NCBI RefSeq assembly: GCF_000026365.1
Contig: NC_012992.1
Coordinates: 930,001-994,000, forward strand
Source of the DNA: Zygosaccharomyces rouxii
Lineage: Eukaryota; Ascomycota; Saccharomycetes; Saccharomycetales; Saccharomycetaceae
Length of the DNA: 64,000 nucleotides
Direction of reading: 5' to 3'
Part shown: positions 41,656-51,823 of the stretch, one piece after another
Layout: each line of letters starts with the position of its first letter
Numbering within the stretch: the stretch's first letter is position 1
Translations under genes and position numbers: made by a program
The notes under the pieces: model-generated
The model's input: only the letters and a program-made list of their open reading frames with translations
Database searches by the model: none
What the model was told of the DNA's origin: nothing

Positions 41656-41783
41656 TGCCTAGACCTCATGAAGGTCTCTGCCTAAAAATTTGGCAGAGCT
41701 AGGCGGATCCCCTCTAGCTAGGCGGACATCTACCCTCAGGGGACCGGTAAACTAGGCGGATGATTTTTGGCTCGCTAGGCAGG
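41656..41783. repeat. Cluster B of the GGCRGA word
   Basis: Perfect GGCRGA/TCYGCC copies lie at 41677, 41692, 41702, 41721 and 41755, with near matches at 41655 and 41778. AGCTAGGCGGA is repeated exactly at 41697-41707 and 41716-41726. TCTGCC...GGCAGA (41677-41697) and AGACCT...AGGTCT (41661-41677) form small inverted repeats. The composition is GC-rich against an AT-rich spacer. The same word builds the cluster in the RPL39/RPS22 promoter. Function unknown. Confidence 0.7.
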
Positions 41784-41827
41784 GAGAGGGAAACTTAACC
41801 TGCCTTACGCCGGCTCCGTAGTAAAAA

Positions 41828-41871
41828 TGAAAAATTGCAAAGCGAATAGCTCGACGCTAAAAGTCGATGAG
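41828..41871. promoter_or_regulatory. RRPE half and PAC upstream of UTP22
   Basis: TGAAAAATT at 41828-41836 and GATGAG at 41866-41871 lie about 170-215 bases upstream of UTP22. Together they fit the ribosome-biogenesis promoter signature seen at other loci in this window. Confidence 0.55.
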
Positions 41872-42042
41872 ATACAGCAGTGTTGCATATAGACTTGACT
41901 AATCGGTGAATATCATAAAGACGCTAAGGTTTAGGTCAGTTAGTTGCTAATAAACTTCGACAGCAAGGCAACTTCCTCTTACCTTTTTTTTTTTTTCCTT
42001 TTAGCAATACCTTGTTCATAGTGTTCAATCATTGCAGGAGAT

Positions 42043-45000
42043 ATGTCTGGTCTAAAGAGAAGAGTTTCTGAGGTTAATGATTTGAAGACAGATGGACCTA
42101 ATATCAATAAGAAGGCACTTTTAGAGCACATAGAGAATGATGAATCTGAGGACAGACTCGCGTTGGAGAGTGAGGATAATAATAATAGTAATGATGATAG
42201 TGAAGATGATGCAGAAGAAGAAGAGAATAAATCAACAACAACTACGACGGGTTCCAAAGGACAAAGTAGTGGCACTGCAGCTCAAGACATTCATATAATT
42301 AGAGAAACAGCAGAGTTGTTCAAATCCAATATTTTCAAATTGCAGATTGATGAGTTGTTACAACAGGTTAAATTAAAGGATTCACACATTTTAAAAGTGG
42401 AAAAATTTCTACATATGCTACACGATTTGATTCACGAAGTACCAGAATGGGAACCGAAGACTATAGCGGAAGCTGAATCATTTTTCAAAGGCAAAGTTGT
42501 TAGAATACCATTTGTGGATCCTAAACCTGATCCTTCATCTACAAATTACAAAGTTGATTACAAAACTCCAATGATATCTCTAGTGGGGTCGTTTGCTTTA
42601 AAAGCAGGGATATATCAACCACACGGTTCAGCCATAGATGTACTTTTAACCATGCCAGAAGAACTTTTCGAGAAGAAAGATTTTTTGAATTTTAGATGTT
42701 TGCACAAGAGGAGCGTTTATCTTGCCTATTTCACCCACCATTTAAACATACTTTTCAAAAGGAATAAGATGGATGAATTTTTACAATTGGAATACTCCTA
42801 TTTCAACAACGATACACTTTTACCAATTTTGAAAATTTCATGTAAGCCACAGGATTCTCATATTTCAGATTACAATTTTTACAAGACTAAATTCTCCATT
42901 AATTTGATCATTGGATTTCCTTATCAAATCTTTGATTCTAAAAAATTACTACCGAACAGAAATTGTATTAGGGTAGCTTCTAATGAACCAAACCAGTCAT
43001 TACCAGCCACTCCTCTTTACAATTTTTCAATTTTATCCTCTACTACTTATGAAACCTATTTGAAATATTTGCACAGGGCTAAAAAACAAACCGAGTCCTT
43101 TGTTCAGGCAACTACACTAGGTAGACTTTGGTTACAACAACGTGGATTTTCATCAAAGATAGCTCATTCTGGAACGCTTGGTGGATTCGGTACTTTTGAA
43201 TTCGCAATATTGATGGCGGCTCTGCTAAATGGTGGTGGTAACAATGGTAATAAAATTCTCCTTCACGGTTTTTCATCCTATCAACTGTTCAAAGGTGTTA
43301 TAAAGTATCTTGCCACAATGGACTTATGCAATGATGGTCATCTACAGTTCCATTCAGATAATCAATCTTCATCCAAATATGTGGAAGAAGGGTTCCAAAT
43401 ACCTACTCTTTTCGATAAAACAACAAAGGTCAATATTTTGAGTAAAATGTCGGTTTCTTCTTATGAAATTTTGAAGAAATCTGCTCAACAAACTTTGACA
43501 ATGCTTAATGACGTGGTTAGAGATCAATTTGCCAATGTATTTTTAACCAATATTAGCAGAATGGACAATTTTAGGTACGACATTTGTTACGATGTAGTTT
43601 TACCTAATGGCGGTAAGACTAAACCTGAAGAACTGACAAATTCCACCTTTGGACCAACAGAAAGGATAAAATTTATCACTCTGGAAAATTTTCTCGTCAA
43701 TAAAATTGCAAACGTTTTGAAATTTGCCCTAGGGGATAGAATTCATTTTGTCGATGTTGAACTGGTTGGTAAAAGGGACACTTTCCCAATTTCCAAGAGA
43801 AAAGCTAACTCTGGGACTGGTAACTTATTAAACTTTGACCTTATCAGAGTAAAGTTACTGGTTAACCCGTCAGAATCAGAGAAATTGGTAACGAGGGGTC
43901 CAAAGCATTCGGAGGAACCTACTCCAGAGGCAGTACACTTCAAAAACTTCTGGGGTTCCAAGTCTTCCCTTCGTCGTTTCAAAGATGGGTCTATAACACA
44001 TTGTTGCGTGTGGTCTACATCCTCTACGGAACCAGTCATCTCAAGCATAGTCAATTTTGCGTTACACAAGCACCTTTCTGAAGGTACCCGCATATTAAAT
44101 GATAGAACCAAACAATTGCAAAGTTTCTTACCATTACCAAATCTACCAGCAAGTTCTAAGACATCCGTGTTGAATTTGAACAGTTTCTACAATTTAAAGA
44201 GATCTTTTGACGATCTGTACAGAATAATCTTCGAAATGTCACTACCACTTTCTGTGAAATCGATTCTGCCCGTTGGTCAGGCGTTCAGATACACATCCTT
44301 ATGCCATCCTGTTCCATTTGCATATTCTAACCCAGATTTTTTCCAAGAAGTAGTGCTGGAATTTGAGACTTCCCCAAAATGGCCTGATGAGATTACTTCT
44401 TTGGAAAAGGCAAAGACAGCATTCTTACTAAAGATTGACGAACAATTACAAGCCAATCATGGTGATAATTACAAAAGTTTTTTTACAAGAGACGAATCAA
44501 TTCCTTACAATTTAGATGTCATCTTGTTAAACGTGCTCACCCCAGAAGGTTATGGATTCAAATTTAGAGTTTTAACAGAACGTGATGAGATTTTGTATTT
44601 GAGAGCTATCTCCAATGCTAAAAAGGATTTAGTCCCAGAACTGGAGAAGACGTACATGAAGTTCACTTCCAAATATGTGGCTTCTGTGAGACATGCCAGA
44701 ACTTTGGAAACTTTATCTCATTCAATCCCATTTTTTTCACCTGTGGTCAGGCTATTCAAAAGATGGCTAGATGCCCATTTGCTCTTGGATCATTTAAACG
44801 AAGAGTTGGTGGAATTAATTGCACTTAAACCATTTGTCGAAAGCTCACCATATTCGGTTCCTGGTTCAGTCGAAAACGGGTTTTTAAAAGTTCTCAAATT
44901 CTTAAGCCAGTGGAATTGGAAGGAAGAACCTCTCATTCTAGATTTGGTGAAACCTGATGAGGAATTAGAATCTGGTTCCACTGATGAAGATCCCAAATCT

Positions 45001-45690
45001 ACTGAAAAGATGAATTTAGGCCAGTTTAAAGGTATCCAGGCCAACTTCCAGAATTTGAGGAAAACAGATCCTAACGGAATGCACGTTCAATTTTTCGTAG
45101 CTTCCAAAATTGATCCAAGTGGTATACTTTACTCCAGTGGTATTCCATTGCCTATTGCGACGAGACTCACTGCTCTGTCTAAGGTGGCGGTTAATTTATT
45201 GCAAACTCATGGATTCAACAAACAAACCATTGATCTTTTGTTCACCCCGGCATTAAAGGATTACGATTTTGTTGTTCATCTCAAATCACCATCCCCGCTA
45301 AAGATTTCCTCAGGAATTCTAGATTCTTCGGAATTCAAAAATCTGGCTAACGACAAACTACTGAACTCTTTCCCTTCTGATACTTCTTCACTAAGCAGAA
45401 AGATGGATCCAACTTACCAATTGGTCAAATATTTGAACATGAAGTACAAAAATAGTGTCATTTTTTTTAGTCACAGATACATGGCAGTTAATGGTGGTGA
45501 AAAAGGTGATAGAAATGTCATTACAGGATTGATAAAGCCTTTCTTCAAGAAACCTCAGAAGTTTAGAGTAAACATGGATTATAACTCTAAACCAATCGAT
45601 GAACAAACTGTGGAGCTCAATAGAGACGCAATTTTCCACGAAATTGCAGCATTCTGCAGTGAACTACTGGTAAAATTCGATACAGATTGA
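42043..45690 (+). CDS. UTP22: Small-subunit processome protein Utp22 (Nrap family)
   Basis: A 1215-residue protein (S. cerevisiae Utp22 about 1237). After an acidic N-terminus, the Nrap domains follow: YQPHGSAIDVLLTMPEELF resembles the nucleotidyltransferase fold, and LGRLWLQQRGF, IAHSGTLGGFGTFEFAILMAALLNGG and NFWGSKSSLRRFKDGSITHCCVW are strongly conserved Nrap blocks. Utp22 is in the UTP-C complex with Rrp7 and CK2, in nucleolar 18S rRNA processing; Nrap folds lack catalytic activity. The ATG at 42043 starts MSGLKRRVSE. NNF2-UTP22 order follows YGR089W-YGR090W, and PAC/RRPE-like sites lie upstream. Confidence 0.96.
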   Translation: MSGLKRRVSEVNDLKTDGPNINKKALLEHIENDESEDRLALESEDNNNSNDDSEDDAEEEENKSTTTTTGSKGQSSGTAAQDIHIIRETAELFKSNIFKLQIDELLQQVKLKDSHILKVEKFLHMLHDLIHEVPEWEPKTIAEAESFFKGKVVRIPFVDPKPDPSSTNYKVDYKTPMISLVGSFALKAGIYQPHGSAIDVLLTMPEELFEKKDFLNFRCLHKRSVYLAYFTHHLNILFKRNKMDEFLQLEYSYFNNDTLLPILKISCKPQDSHISDYNFYKTKFSINLIIGFPYQIFDSKKLLPNRNCIRVASNEPNQSLPATPLYNFSILSSTTYETYLKYLHRAKKQTESFVQATTLGRLWLQQRGFSSKIAHSGTLGGFGTFEFAILMAALLNGGGNNGNKILLHGFSSYQLFKGVIKYLATMDLCNDGHLQFHSDNQSSSKYVEEGFQIPTLFDKTTKVNILSKMSVSSYEILKKSAQQTLTMLNDVVRDQFANVFLTNISRMDNFRYDICYDVVLPNGGKTKPEELTNSTFGPTERIKFITLENFLVNKIANVLKFALGDRIHFVDVELVGKRDTFPISKRKANSGTGNLLNFDLIRVKLLVNPSESEKLVTRGPKHSEEPTPEAVHFKNFWGSKSSLRRFKDGSITHCCVWSTSSTEPVISSIVNFALHKHLSEGTRILNDRTKQLQSFLPLPNLPASSKTSVLNLNSFYNLKRSFDDLYRIIFEMSLPLSVKSILPVGQAFRYTSLCHPVPFAYSNPDFFQEVVLEFETSPKWPDEITSLEKAKTAFLLKIDEQLQANHGDNYKSFFTRDESIPYNLDVILLNVLTPEGYGFKFRVLTERDEILYLRAISNAKKDLVPELEKTYMKFTSKYVASVRHARTLETLSHSIPFFSPVVRLFKRWLDAHLLLDHLNEELVELIALKPFVESSPYSVPGSVENGFLKVLKFLSQWNWKEEPLILDLVKPDEELESGSTDEDPKSTEKMNLGQFKGIQANFQNLRKTDPNGMHVQFFVASKIDPSGILYSSGIPLPIATRLTALSKVAVNLLQTHGFNKQTIDLLFTPALKDYDFVVHLKSPSPLKISSGILDSSEFKNLANDKLLNSFPSDTSSLSRKMDPTYQLVKYLNMKYKNSVIFFSHRYMAVNGGEKGDRNVITGLIKPFFKKPQKFRVNMDYNSKPIDEQTVELNRDAIFHEIAAFCSELLVKFDTD

Positions 45691-45965
45691 AAGTAAAAGT
45701 ATATAATAATAAATCTGTTAATGTTGTGCTATTACAATTACTATTCTACTATTAAAGCATATTACCGTCGCTTCTCACGGAATGGGCGCTCTAACCAAGA
45801 TCATCAACTACCATCCCACACTATTATTTTACAAATACGACTGAGAGGGTCCCACAATCGATATCACAACTGGATTGCTGACCCATCTGGTATTCAGAAG
45901 GAATAGAAGAGAGCTGCATATGTTCCTGTAATTTTTCTCAATCCATTCTCCCGTGGCAGAATAAA

Positions 45966-46841
45966 ATGGAAGGTAATGTAAACGAAATAACGTCGAGTAA
46001 TAGAGTGTATCAACTGCGAAGGCAAAATTTTCAGAAAAAACTAGTTGTTCAATTATGTTATTTGGGGTATCTAATTATTCTTTTAGAATATGTGAAATAT
46101 GGGTGTACCATATGGACCTTGATTCTAAGAACTATTGTGCAATCACTTTTAGCAGCACCTTTTCCCAATGATACTCAAATAAGAAGACTTTCACTGCGTT
46201 CAGAGACGCCTGGATCTAATTATTTCTCCAGATTATCCAATGCAGTACCGAGTAATAATGGTATAACAACGATGCCAGGTGCATTCTTTGAAGGTGGCCG
46301 TCAGGAAAACGTTACCAATCAAGAAGATCAGATAAAAGAGGAGGTGGATGATATGAAGCGTAAGATAAGAACAGTACTTTTCCATGCATCATTAACCGTA
46401 AACCTTCTCTACATATTGACGTCAATTCTATTCCCAGTAGATTTTATAGGACAATTAGAAGGGAACTATTTACGTGAGGATGGATTAACCAATACACCTT
46501 CACCATTTAACAATGCCAACGGATTTATTCAGGGTGAGAGGAAAGGTGGATTTTTCCTGCAGATGATCGGTGAGTCTGTACCACAGAGCAATCTGAAAGG
46601 TAATTTGGGTATAATAATGTTTGAGATGGCAATTATCTTATGTCAGTTTGGATTATTTGTGCTTACATGTGTTAATTTTGCAGATCTGGGGCATCAAGAT
46701 CGACAAGTCAGCCCTCAAAGTGATGGATACGATGGTAAAGTCCTTGTTACGCAGATTGATCCCGATCGTGCGATCGAAATCGTCTTGGGGACGGACTCTA
46801 ATGACGATGACCCAGGGAATTGGGCACCTAACATGGTTTAA
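45966..46841 (+). CDS. GLD1: Gld1, Golgi-specific subunit of the Dsc ubiquitin ligase
   Basis: A 291-residue membrane protein, similar in size to S. cerevisiae YPR109W (294). Hydrophobic spans lie at about residues 20-40 (LVVQLCYLGYLIILLEYV), 130-150 (LTVNLLYILTSILFPV) and 215-235 (LGIIMFEMAIILCQFGLFVLTCV); the loops are hydrophilic. In S. cerevisiae Gld1 directs the Tul1 Dsc E3 complex to the Golgi. It is convergent with RPC40 (78 bases), as YPR109W is beside YPR110C. The call rests on synteny, length and topology more than on a diagnostic motif. Confidence 0.82.
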   Translation: MEGNVNEITSSNRVYQLRRQNFQKKLVVQLCYLGYLIILLEYVKYGCTIWTLILRTIVQSLLAAPFPNDTQIRRLSLRSETPGSNYFSRLSNAVPSNNGITTMPGAFFEGGRQENVTNQEDQIKEEVDDMKRKIRTVLFHASLTVNLLYILTSILFPVDFIGQLEGNYLREDGLTNTPSPFNNANGFIQGERKGGFFLQMIGESVPQSNLKGNLGIIMFEMAIILCQFGLFVLTCVNFADLGHQDRQVSPQSDGYDGKVLVTQIDPDRAIEIVLGTDSNDDDPGNWAPNMV

Positions 46842-46919
46842 AAGAAACAAAAATACTGCATTCCAAGTATATGTACCAATGATACTAATGAAAAATTATT
46901 TTTATTTTATACAAGTTTT

Positions 46920-47927
46920 CTACTGCGTTATAGGGCAATTCTTCAAATATTCAGCTTTATTCTTCAAGACTCTAACCGATTTGAAGAAAATTTCTTCTGG
47001 CGTCATTGCTCCTGTAGACTCCACGTTAAACACAAAGTGATCCCTTACTCTACCTAGCTTAACTTTATTGGAAAATTCTTCATGCCTCAATACTTCCCTA
47101 GACACTGTATCCTTTCTAGCGTCTTGCACGTAGGCTTCATCAGTAGATTCATTGATACCAATAACACCTGGTGGGAAGCATTTTTGAAACTTCTGAGCTA
47201 ATTCACCTTTAATTGGTTCCCTGATATCAATGTGAGGCAGTAATCTGTAAGAAGCAGTAGCCACTGGAGAGAACTTGGCATGGTCACTACCAACACCAAG
47301 AATACAGTGAGCCCTTAGAGAGATTTCTTGACCTGGTCTCAACTTAGCTAAAAGAATATCCGGATCGGTAGGTATCACAGGACACTTGGCAAAGGTCTCC
47401 ACTTGACTACCTTGTGGTTCAAATTTTAAATCACGAGCATAGATGTGAGAGTTTCTATAAAGAATCTTTGGGTCAGTACAATCCTTGGGAGCATCTGGGT
47501 TTCTAGTACATTTTACGTTTAACGTCATAACAATAGTATTTTCATCTGTAAATTTCTCCTCCTCTGGTAGGGAATGATCCACCCATGTTAACATATCAGG
47601 ATCTACCTTTAATGGTACTAATCCAATTCTATGGGCCAAAACTTCATCTTGGATCACTGAAGTGTTATTAAGGAAATAAACGTATTCTGTTGCTACAGAT
47701 GGAACTTCTGAAATCATAATACGACGAAATGCATTGGCAATGGAGGTATCCACATGAACTAAATCAAAATTAGCCTCTCTTTCGGTTAAGCTACCTATCC
47801 TAACATCAAATGTATTTTTGAACTTTTCAATATCCCAAACATTATCACCGTCCTTGGAAAAACCAGGGAAATCGGTAGATGTAGTGTTTGTAACCCTGTT
47901 ATATTCGATTCCAACGATATTAGACAT
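46920..47927 (-). CDS. RPC40: Shared RNA polymerase I and III subunit AC40
   Basis: A 335-residue protein, exactly the S. cerevisiae AC40 length. The alpha-like dimerisation domain shows VDTSIANAFRRIMISEVPSVATEYVYFLNNTSVIQDEVLAHRIGLVPLKVD, the RPB3/AC40 D-motif family signature; the C-terminus is KNKAEYLKNC. It pairs with AC19 in the assembly platform of Pol I and Pol III. Its promoter, shared with divergent PRP31, contains six tandem PAC units and a palindromic RRPE starting about 55 bases upstream. It corresponds to YPR110C. Confidence 0.97.
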   Translation of the reverse strand: MSNIVGIEYNRVTNTTSTDFPGFSKDGDNVWDIEKFKNTFDVRIGSLTEREANFDLVHVDTSIANAFRRIMISEVPSVATEYVYFLNNTSVIQDEVLAHRIGLVPLKVDPDMLTWVDHSLPEEEKFTDENTIVMTLNVKCTRNPDAPKDCTDPKILYRNSHIYARDLKFEPQGSQVETFAKCPVIPTDPDILLAKLRPGQEISLRAHCILGVGSDHAKFSPVATASYRLLPHIDIREPIKGELAQKFQKCFPPGVIGINESTDEAYVQDARKDTVSREVLRHEEFSNKVKLGRVRDHFVFNVESTGAMTPEEIFFKSVRVLKNKAEYLKNCPITQ

Positions 47928-47982
47928 GATCGAGGGGATCCTTAAGCCACTTGTACCAATTTCTTCTAAAGTATTCAGTAGC

Positions 47983-48026
47983 TCATCTCATCTCATCTCA
48001 TCTCATCTCATCGCTGAAAATTTTCA
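47983..48026. promoter_or_regulatory. Six-unit PAC array plus RRPE in RPC40/PRP31 promoter
   Basis: TCATC is repeated six times (47983-48012), giving six overlapping CTCATC (PAC, GATGAG on the other strand). The palindrome TGAAAATTTTCA (RRPE) follows at 48015-48026. The array starts 55 bases from the RPC40 ATG. Confidence 0.8.
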
Positions 48027-48157
48027 TAATATAAGCGACGTGCTTAAGTACGATGAAATTTTTTGGATAATCAATGAGAAGAGATGAATAAGAGGTTGAT
48101 TATATACGCCATTGGACCCTTTGGCAGCTGTAGTCGACTTTACCATCCTTCTTGGCG

Positions 48158-49492
48158 ATGTCAAATACGGAGGAGGATTTTTTGCAAGATTTAGAAGGTG
48201 ATTTAGGGTCTTTTATTGGTGATGAAAGTGAAGAAGATGAGCTATCTAAGTTAAGGAGCTATATCGACCATTACCAGCCTGTTAAGCTTTCCAACTACCA
48301 GAATTTGGACATCCAGGATGTAACTTCTTTTCCGAAGTTTGAACCAAGCATTAACGAATTAATATCCAGACCAAACGATGAAGATTTGGCACAGACCCTC
48401 ACAATACTAAATTCGTTGACATACATTGCACAGAATGAAATTACAGTGCTGCACAATCTCCTGAAATTGATCTATGGTGTAAAATTTGGAGAATTGGAAA
48501 GTTTGGTTCCTCAACCTCAACAATTTGCCGATGTGATTCGAATTATTGAAACTAATGAAGGAAATTTCGAAACAGACGCTCAACTGAGTAAGGAACAAGT
48601 GCTAGTCCTTAACATGTCGATGAAATCTTCATTTCAAGCCCATGTGAATGTGGATAAGGACAAAGTTCTGCAATTGCGTGACCTTTTGATGACTGTCAGT
48701 AGGATACGAAACGAAATAAATTCATTTATTTTATCTAAGGCCAGTTTGGTAGCCCCCAATCTATGTTTGCTAATAGGTCCTGAAGTCACTTCATTGCTTT
48801 TGTCACACTCAGGTGGTGTGCTAGAGCTGAGTCAAGTACCCAGTTGTAATCTGGCGTCAATTGGTAAGAACAAGCATCTATCTCATGAATTGCATACAAA
48901 CCTTACAGGTGTAAGACAAGAAGGTTACATCTACAGGTCATCGCTTGTACAGGAACAGCCATTAGAGTTTCGCAAGCAGATGCTACGTATGGTTTGTGCA
49001 AAAGTAGCTCTTGCCGCCAGGGTGGATGCTGGTCATCCCCAAGATGGGCAATTAGGTCTCCACTGGAAAAATGAGCTCCTAGAAAAGATCCAAAAATTAA
49101 GAGAGCCACCTCCAGGTATTTCTACAACTAAACCATTACCTGTACCTGAAGATCAACCCAAAAAGAAGAGAGCAGGTAGAAAGTTTAGGAAGTACAAGCA
49201 ACAGTTTCAGTTGTCTCAGCTAAGACAGTTACAAAACCGTATGGAGTTTGGTAAAGCTGAGCAATCTGTCACCGATGATGCTGGTGAAGAACTCGGGCTT
49301 GGTATGGCTAAATCTTTACGGAATGTTCCTGTGACGCAAGGAAACAGTGCAAAGATGTCAAAAGCCATGAAACGTAGAATGGACCAAGTTAATGAACAGG
49401 CAAAGACTTTCATGCTAGATTTGGGGGAGCAACCTTCTGAGAAGGATAATGAAAATAATGATTGGTTTAAACATCATATGGGCGATAAATAG
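48158..49492 (+). CDS. PRP31: U4/U6.U5 snRNP protein Prp31
   Basis: A 444-residue protein with the Nop domain at ~residues 200-330: NLCLLIGPEVTSLLLSHSGGVLELSQVPSCNLASIGKNK and YIYRSSLVQEQP, where Nop58/Prp31 proteins bind 15.5K-k-turn RNA. The Prp31 C-terminal domain KKKRAGRKFRKYKQQFQLSQLRQLQNRMEFG is diagnostic. Prp31 stabilises U4/U6 in the tri-snRNP. I chose the ATG at 48158 (MSNTEEDFL); the frame opens six bases upstream only with TTG. Order PRP31-DBF2-DRN1 is that of YGR091W-YGR093W. Confidence 0.95.
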   Translation: MSNTEEDFLQDLEGDLGSFIGDESEEDELSKLRSYIDHYQPVKLSNYQNLDIQDVTSFPKFEPSINELISRPNDEDLAQTLTILNSLTYIAQNEITVLHNLLKLIYGVKFGELESLVPQPQQFADVIRIIETNEGNFETDAQLSKEQVLVLNMSMKSSFQAHVNVDKDKVLQLRDLLMTVSRIRNEINSFILSKASLVAPNLCLLIGPEVTSLLLSHSGGVLELSQVPSCNLASIGKNKHLSHELHTNLTGVRQEGYIYRSSLVQEQPLEFRKQMLRMVCAKVALAARVDAGHPQDGQLGLHWKNELLEKIQKLREPPPGISTTKPLPVPEDQPKKKRAGRKFRKYKQQFQLSQLRQLQNRMEFGKAEQSVTDDAGEELGLGMAKSLRNVPVTQGNSAKMSKAMKRRMDQVNEQAKTFMLDLGEQPSEKDNENNDWFKHHMGDK

Positions 49493-49856
49493 AAGATCCA
49501 AACCCCCCAACGTCACACTAATCTGGCGCTGATCTTAATTTCGCTTAAGCAAACAATAGCCTCTTGATAAATATATAATAAAATACAGAAAATGCTCTAA
49601 TATGGTATAAAAATATTTTAACAAATATTTTAGGTAGTATTTTGGAATAGCCGCCGAAGGAGTATTATTCACCCCGACACCGCAGCAAAAGCTGTGCTTT
49701 TTCCTGATTCGGAGTAGAAATAAACAAAATAATTTTAAGCAAGATTTATAAAGGAACACAAGAAACAAAAATACTAAAAATATTCTCTTATCACAAAAAG
49801 GATTGGATCTCTACCTCTCTGTCTCTATCTCATACCCTCCGATTGAAGTGGCAAAG
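49493..49856. other. Spacer PRP31-DBF2
   Basis: A 364-base AT-rich region containing the DBF2 promoter. The DBF2 frame is open back to a TTG at 49803 but has no upstream ATG. No RNA gene or regulatory motif is clear to me. Confidence 0.35.
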
Positions 49857-51593
49857 ATGAGTCTAAGACCAGAAGGTGAAGTAGATGCTCTGACAGAAGA
49901 TATCAGTAATTTCAGCTTTGATCAAGGTGGAGGCCAAAGTTTCAAGAATCCATTAAGGACAACTATGCTACCAACTACACCATTAAGGAATAAAGAGAAT
50001 GGATACAATACCGGTGGTGGCGGTTCACCATCACCTACTAAATCTACTGTTTTTTTGGCAGACGATTCGTCAACAATGGATATTGATGAACCAACAAGAG
50101 AAACAATTGATCCGACAAATTCTCCCAAAAAGTTACCGCGGGGATTTCATGAGAAGGCCAGTTCTCATAAGACTCAGAGATTGGTTAGCGTTTGTCAAAT
50201 GTTCTTTCTCGACTATTACTGTGACATGTTTGATTATGTGATTAGTAGAAGACAACGTACCAGAAAAGTCTTGGAATATTTGTCACAGCAAAAGGCATTG
50301 AAGAATGTTAGCAATGATACATTGAACGGTGAATGGACTGGATATGTACACAAGGAGCATGAAATTTTAAGGAAACGTAGATTGAAACCAAAACACAAAG
50401 ATTTTGAAATGATTACTCAAGTGGGTCAAGGTGGATATGGTCAAGTTTATTTAGCAAGGAAAAAGGATACCAAGGAAGTTTGTGCATTAAAGATTTTAAA
50501 CAAGAAACTGTTATTTAAATTGAATGAAACCAATCACGTTTTAACTGAAAGAGACATTTTAACAACAACGAGATCTGAATGGTTGGTAAAACTTTTATAC
50601 GCATTTCAAGATGTTGAGAGTCTTTTCTTAGCTATGGAATTTGTCCCGGGTGGTGATTTCCGTACGCTTTTAATTAATACCAGATACTTGAAAAGTGCAC
50701 ATGCAAGATTTTACATCAGTGAAATGTTTTGTGCAGTTAATTCATTACACGAATTGGGATATACGCATAGAGATTTGAAACCAGAAAATTTCCTAATAGA
50801 TGCGAAAGGTCATATAAAATTGACAGACTTCGGATTAGCCGCTGGTACAGTTTCCAATGAGAGAATTGAAAGTATGAAGATAAGATTAGAGGAAGTTAAG
50901 AATTTAGAATTTCCAGCATTTACCGAAAAGTCAATGGAAGATAGAAGAAACATGTATCACAGGCTAAGGCAAACCGAAATCAACTATGCAAATTCTATGG
51001 TTGGTTCACCAGATTACATGGCATTAGAAGTATTGGAAGGTAAAAAATACGATTTTACAGTGGATTATTGGTCATTGGGTTGTATGTTATTTGAATCGTT
51101 GGTCGGTTATACCCCATTTAGTGGATCATCTACAAATGAAACTTATGAAAACTTAAGACATTGGAAACAAACACTGAGAAGACCTCGTCTGGAGAATGGT
51201 AAAGCTGCATTTTCTGATAGAACTTGGGATATCATTACAAGACTAGTGGCAGATCCAATAAATAGACTAAGATCCTTTGAGCATGTCAGGAGAATGTCCT
51301 ATTTTGCGGAAATTAATTTCGATACTTTAAGAAATATGTCACCACCTTTCACCCCACAATTGGATAGCGATACCGATGCGGGCTATTTCGATGATTTCAC
51401 CAACGAAGCTGACATGGCAAAATATGCAGATGTCTTTAGAAGACAAAACAAATTATCCGCCATGGTGGATGATGCCTCTGTAGATTCCAAATTGGTTGGA
51501 TTTACTTTCAGGCATAGAAATGGTAAGCATGGATCCAGTGGTGTTCTTTACCACGGTTCTGAACATTCTGATCCGTTCGCTACCTTCTATTAA
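49857..51593 (+). CDS. DBF2: Mitotic exit network NDR/LATS kinase
   Basis: A 578-residue AGC kinase. The N-terminal Mob1-binding region (QRLVSVCQMFFLDYYCDMFDYVISRRQRT) precedes the kinase domain from about residue 180: VGQGGYGQVYLARKK, ALKIL, THRDLKPENFLID and DFGLAAG; a long insert before GSPDYMALEVLEGKKYDFTVDYWSLGCMLFESLVGYTPF is typical of NDR kinases. The C-terminal hydrophobic motif VGFTFRHRNGK is present. Dbf2-Mob1 is activated by Cdc15 and releases Cdc14 at mitotic exit. It is the single ancestor-type copy of the DBF2 (YGR092W) and DBF20 (YPR111W) pair, as expected without genome duplication. ATG at 49857. Confidence 0.96.
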   Translation: MSLRPEGEVDALTEDISNFSFDQGGGQSFKNPLRTTMLPTTPLRNKENGYNTGGGGSPSPTKSTVFLADDSSTMDIDEPTRETIDPTNSPKKLPRGFHEKASSHKTQRLVSVCQMFFLDYYCDMFDYVISRRQRTRKVLEYLSQQKALKNVSNDTLNGEWTGYVHKEHEILRKRRLKPKHKDFEMITQVGQGGYGQVYLARKKDTKEVCALKILNKKLLFKLNETNHVLTERDILTTTRSEWLVKLLYAFQDVESLFLAMEFVPGGDFRTLLINTRYLKSAHARFYISEMFCAVNSLHELGYTHRDLKPENFLIDAKGHIKLTDFGLAAGTVSNERIESMKIRLEEVKNLEFPAFTEKSMEDRRNMYHRLRQTEINYANSMVGSPDYMALEVLEGKKYDFTVDYWSLGCMLFESLVGYTPFSGSSTNETYENLRHWKQTLRRPRLENGKAAFSDRTWDIITRLVADPINRLRSFEHVRRMSYFAEINFDTLRNMSPPFTPQLDSDTDAGYFDDFTNEADMAKYADVFRRQNKLSAMVDDASVDSKLVGFTFRHRNGKHGSSGVLYHGSEHSDPFATFY

Positions 51594-51823
51594 TTGTGAT
51601 CACTATCTTTGTTTTAGAAAGAAAAAAGGGATTAACTAATTAGTTACTTGGTATAAAATAAGTTTAGTTTTGTTATGGAAGAATTTCTTCGTACTTCTTT
51701 TTTTTTTTTTTTTTTTCCAATATTATGGGACAGTTCGTCTATATCAGTGTATATCGGCAGATGCGAGCCCATCGCTTGAACATTTCACGAATAATAACTT
51801 GAAATAACCAATATTGCAAGAAA

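Noticed and set aside
41237..42042. Possible solo LTR or Ty remnant around the tRNA gene
   Set aside because: No TG...CA-bounded long repeat, no target duplication and no gag/pol coding trace.
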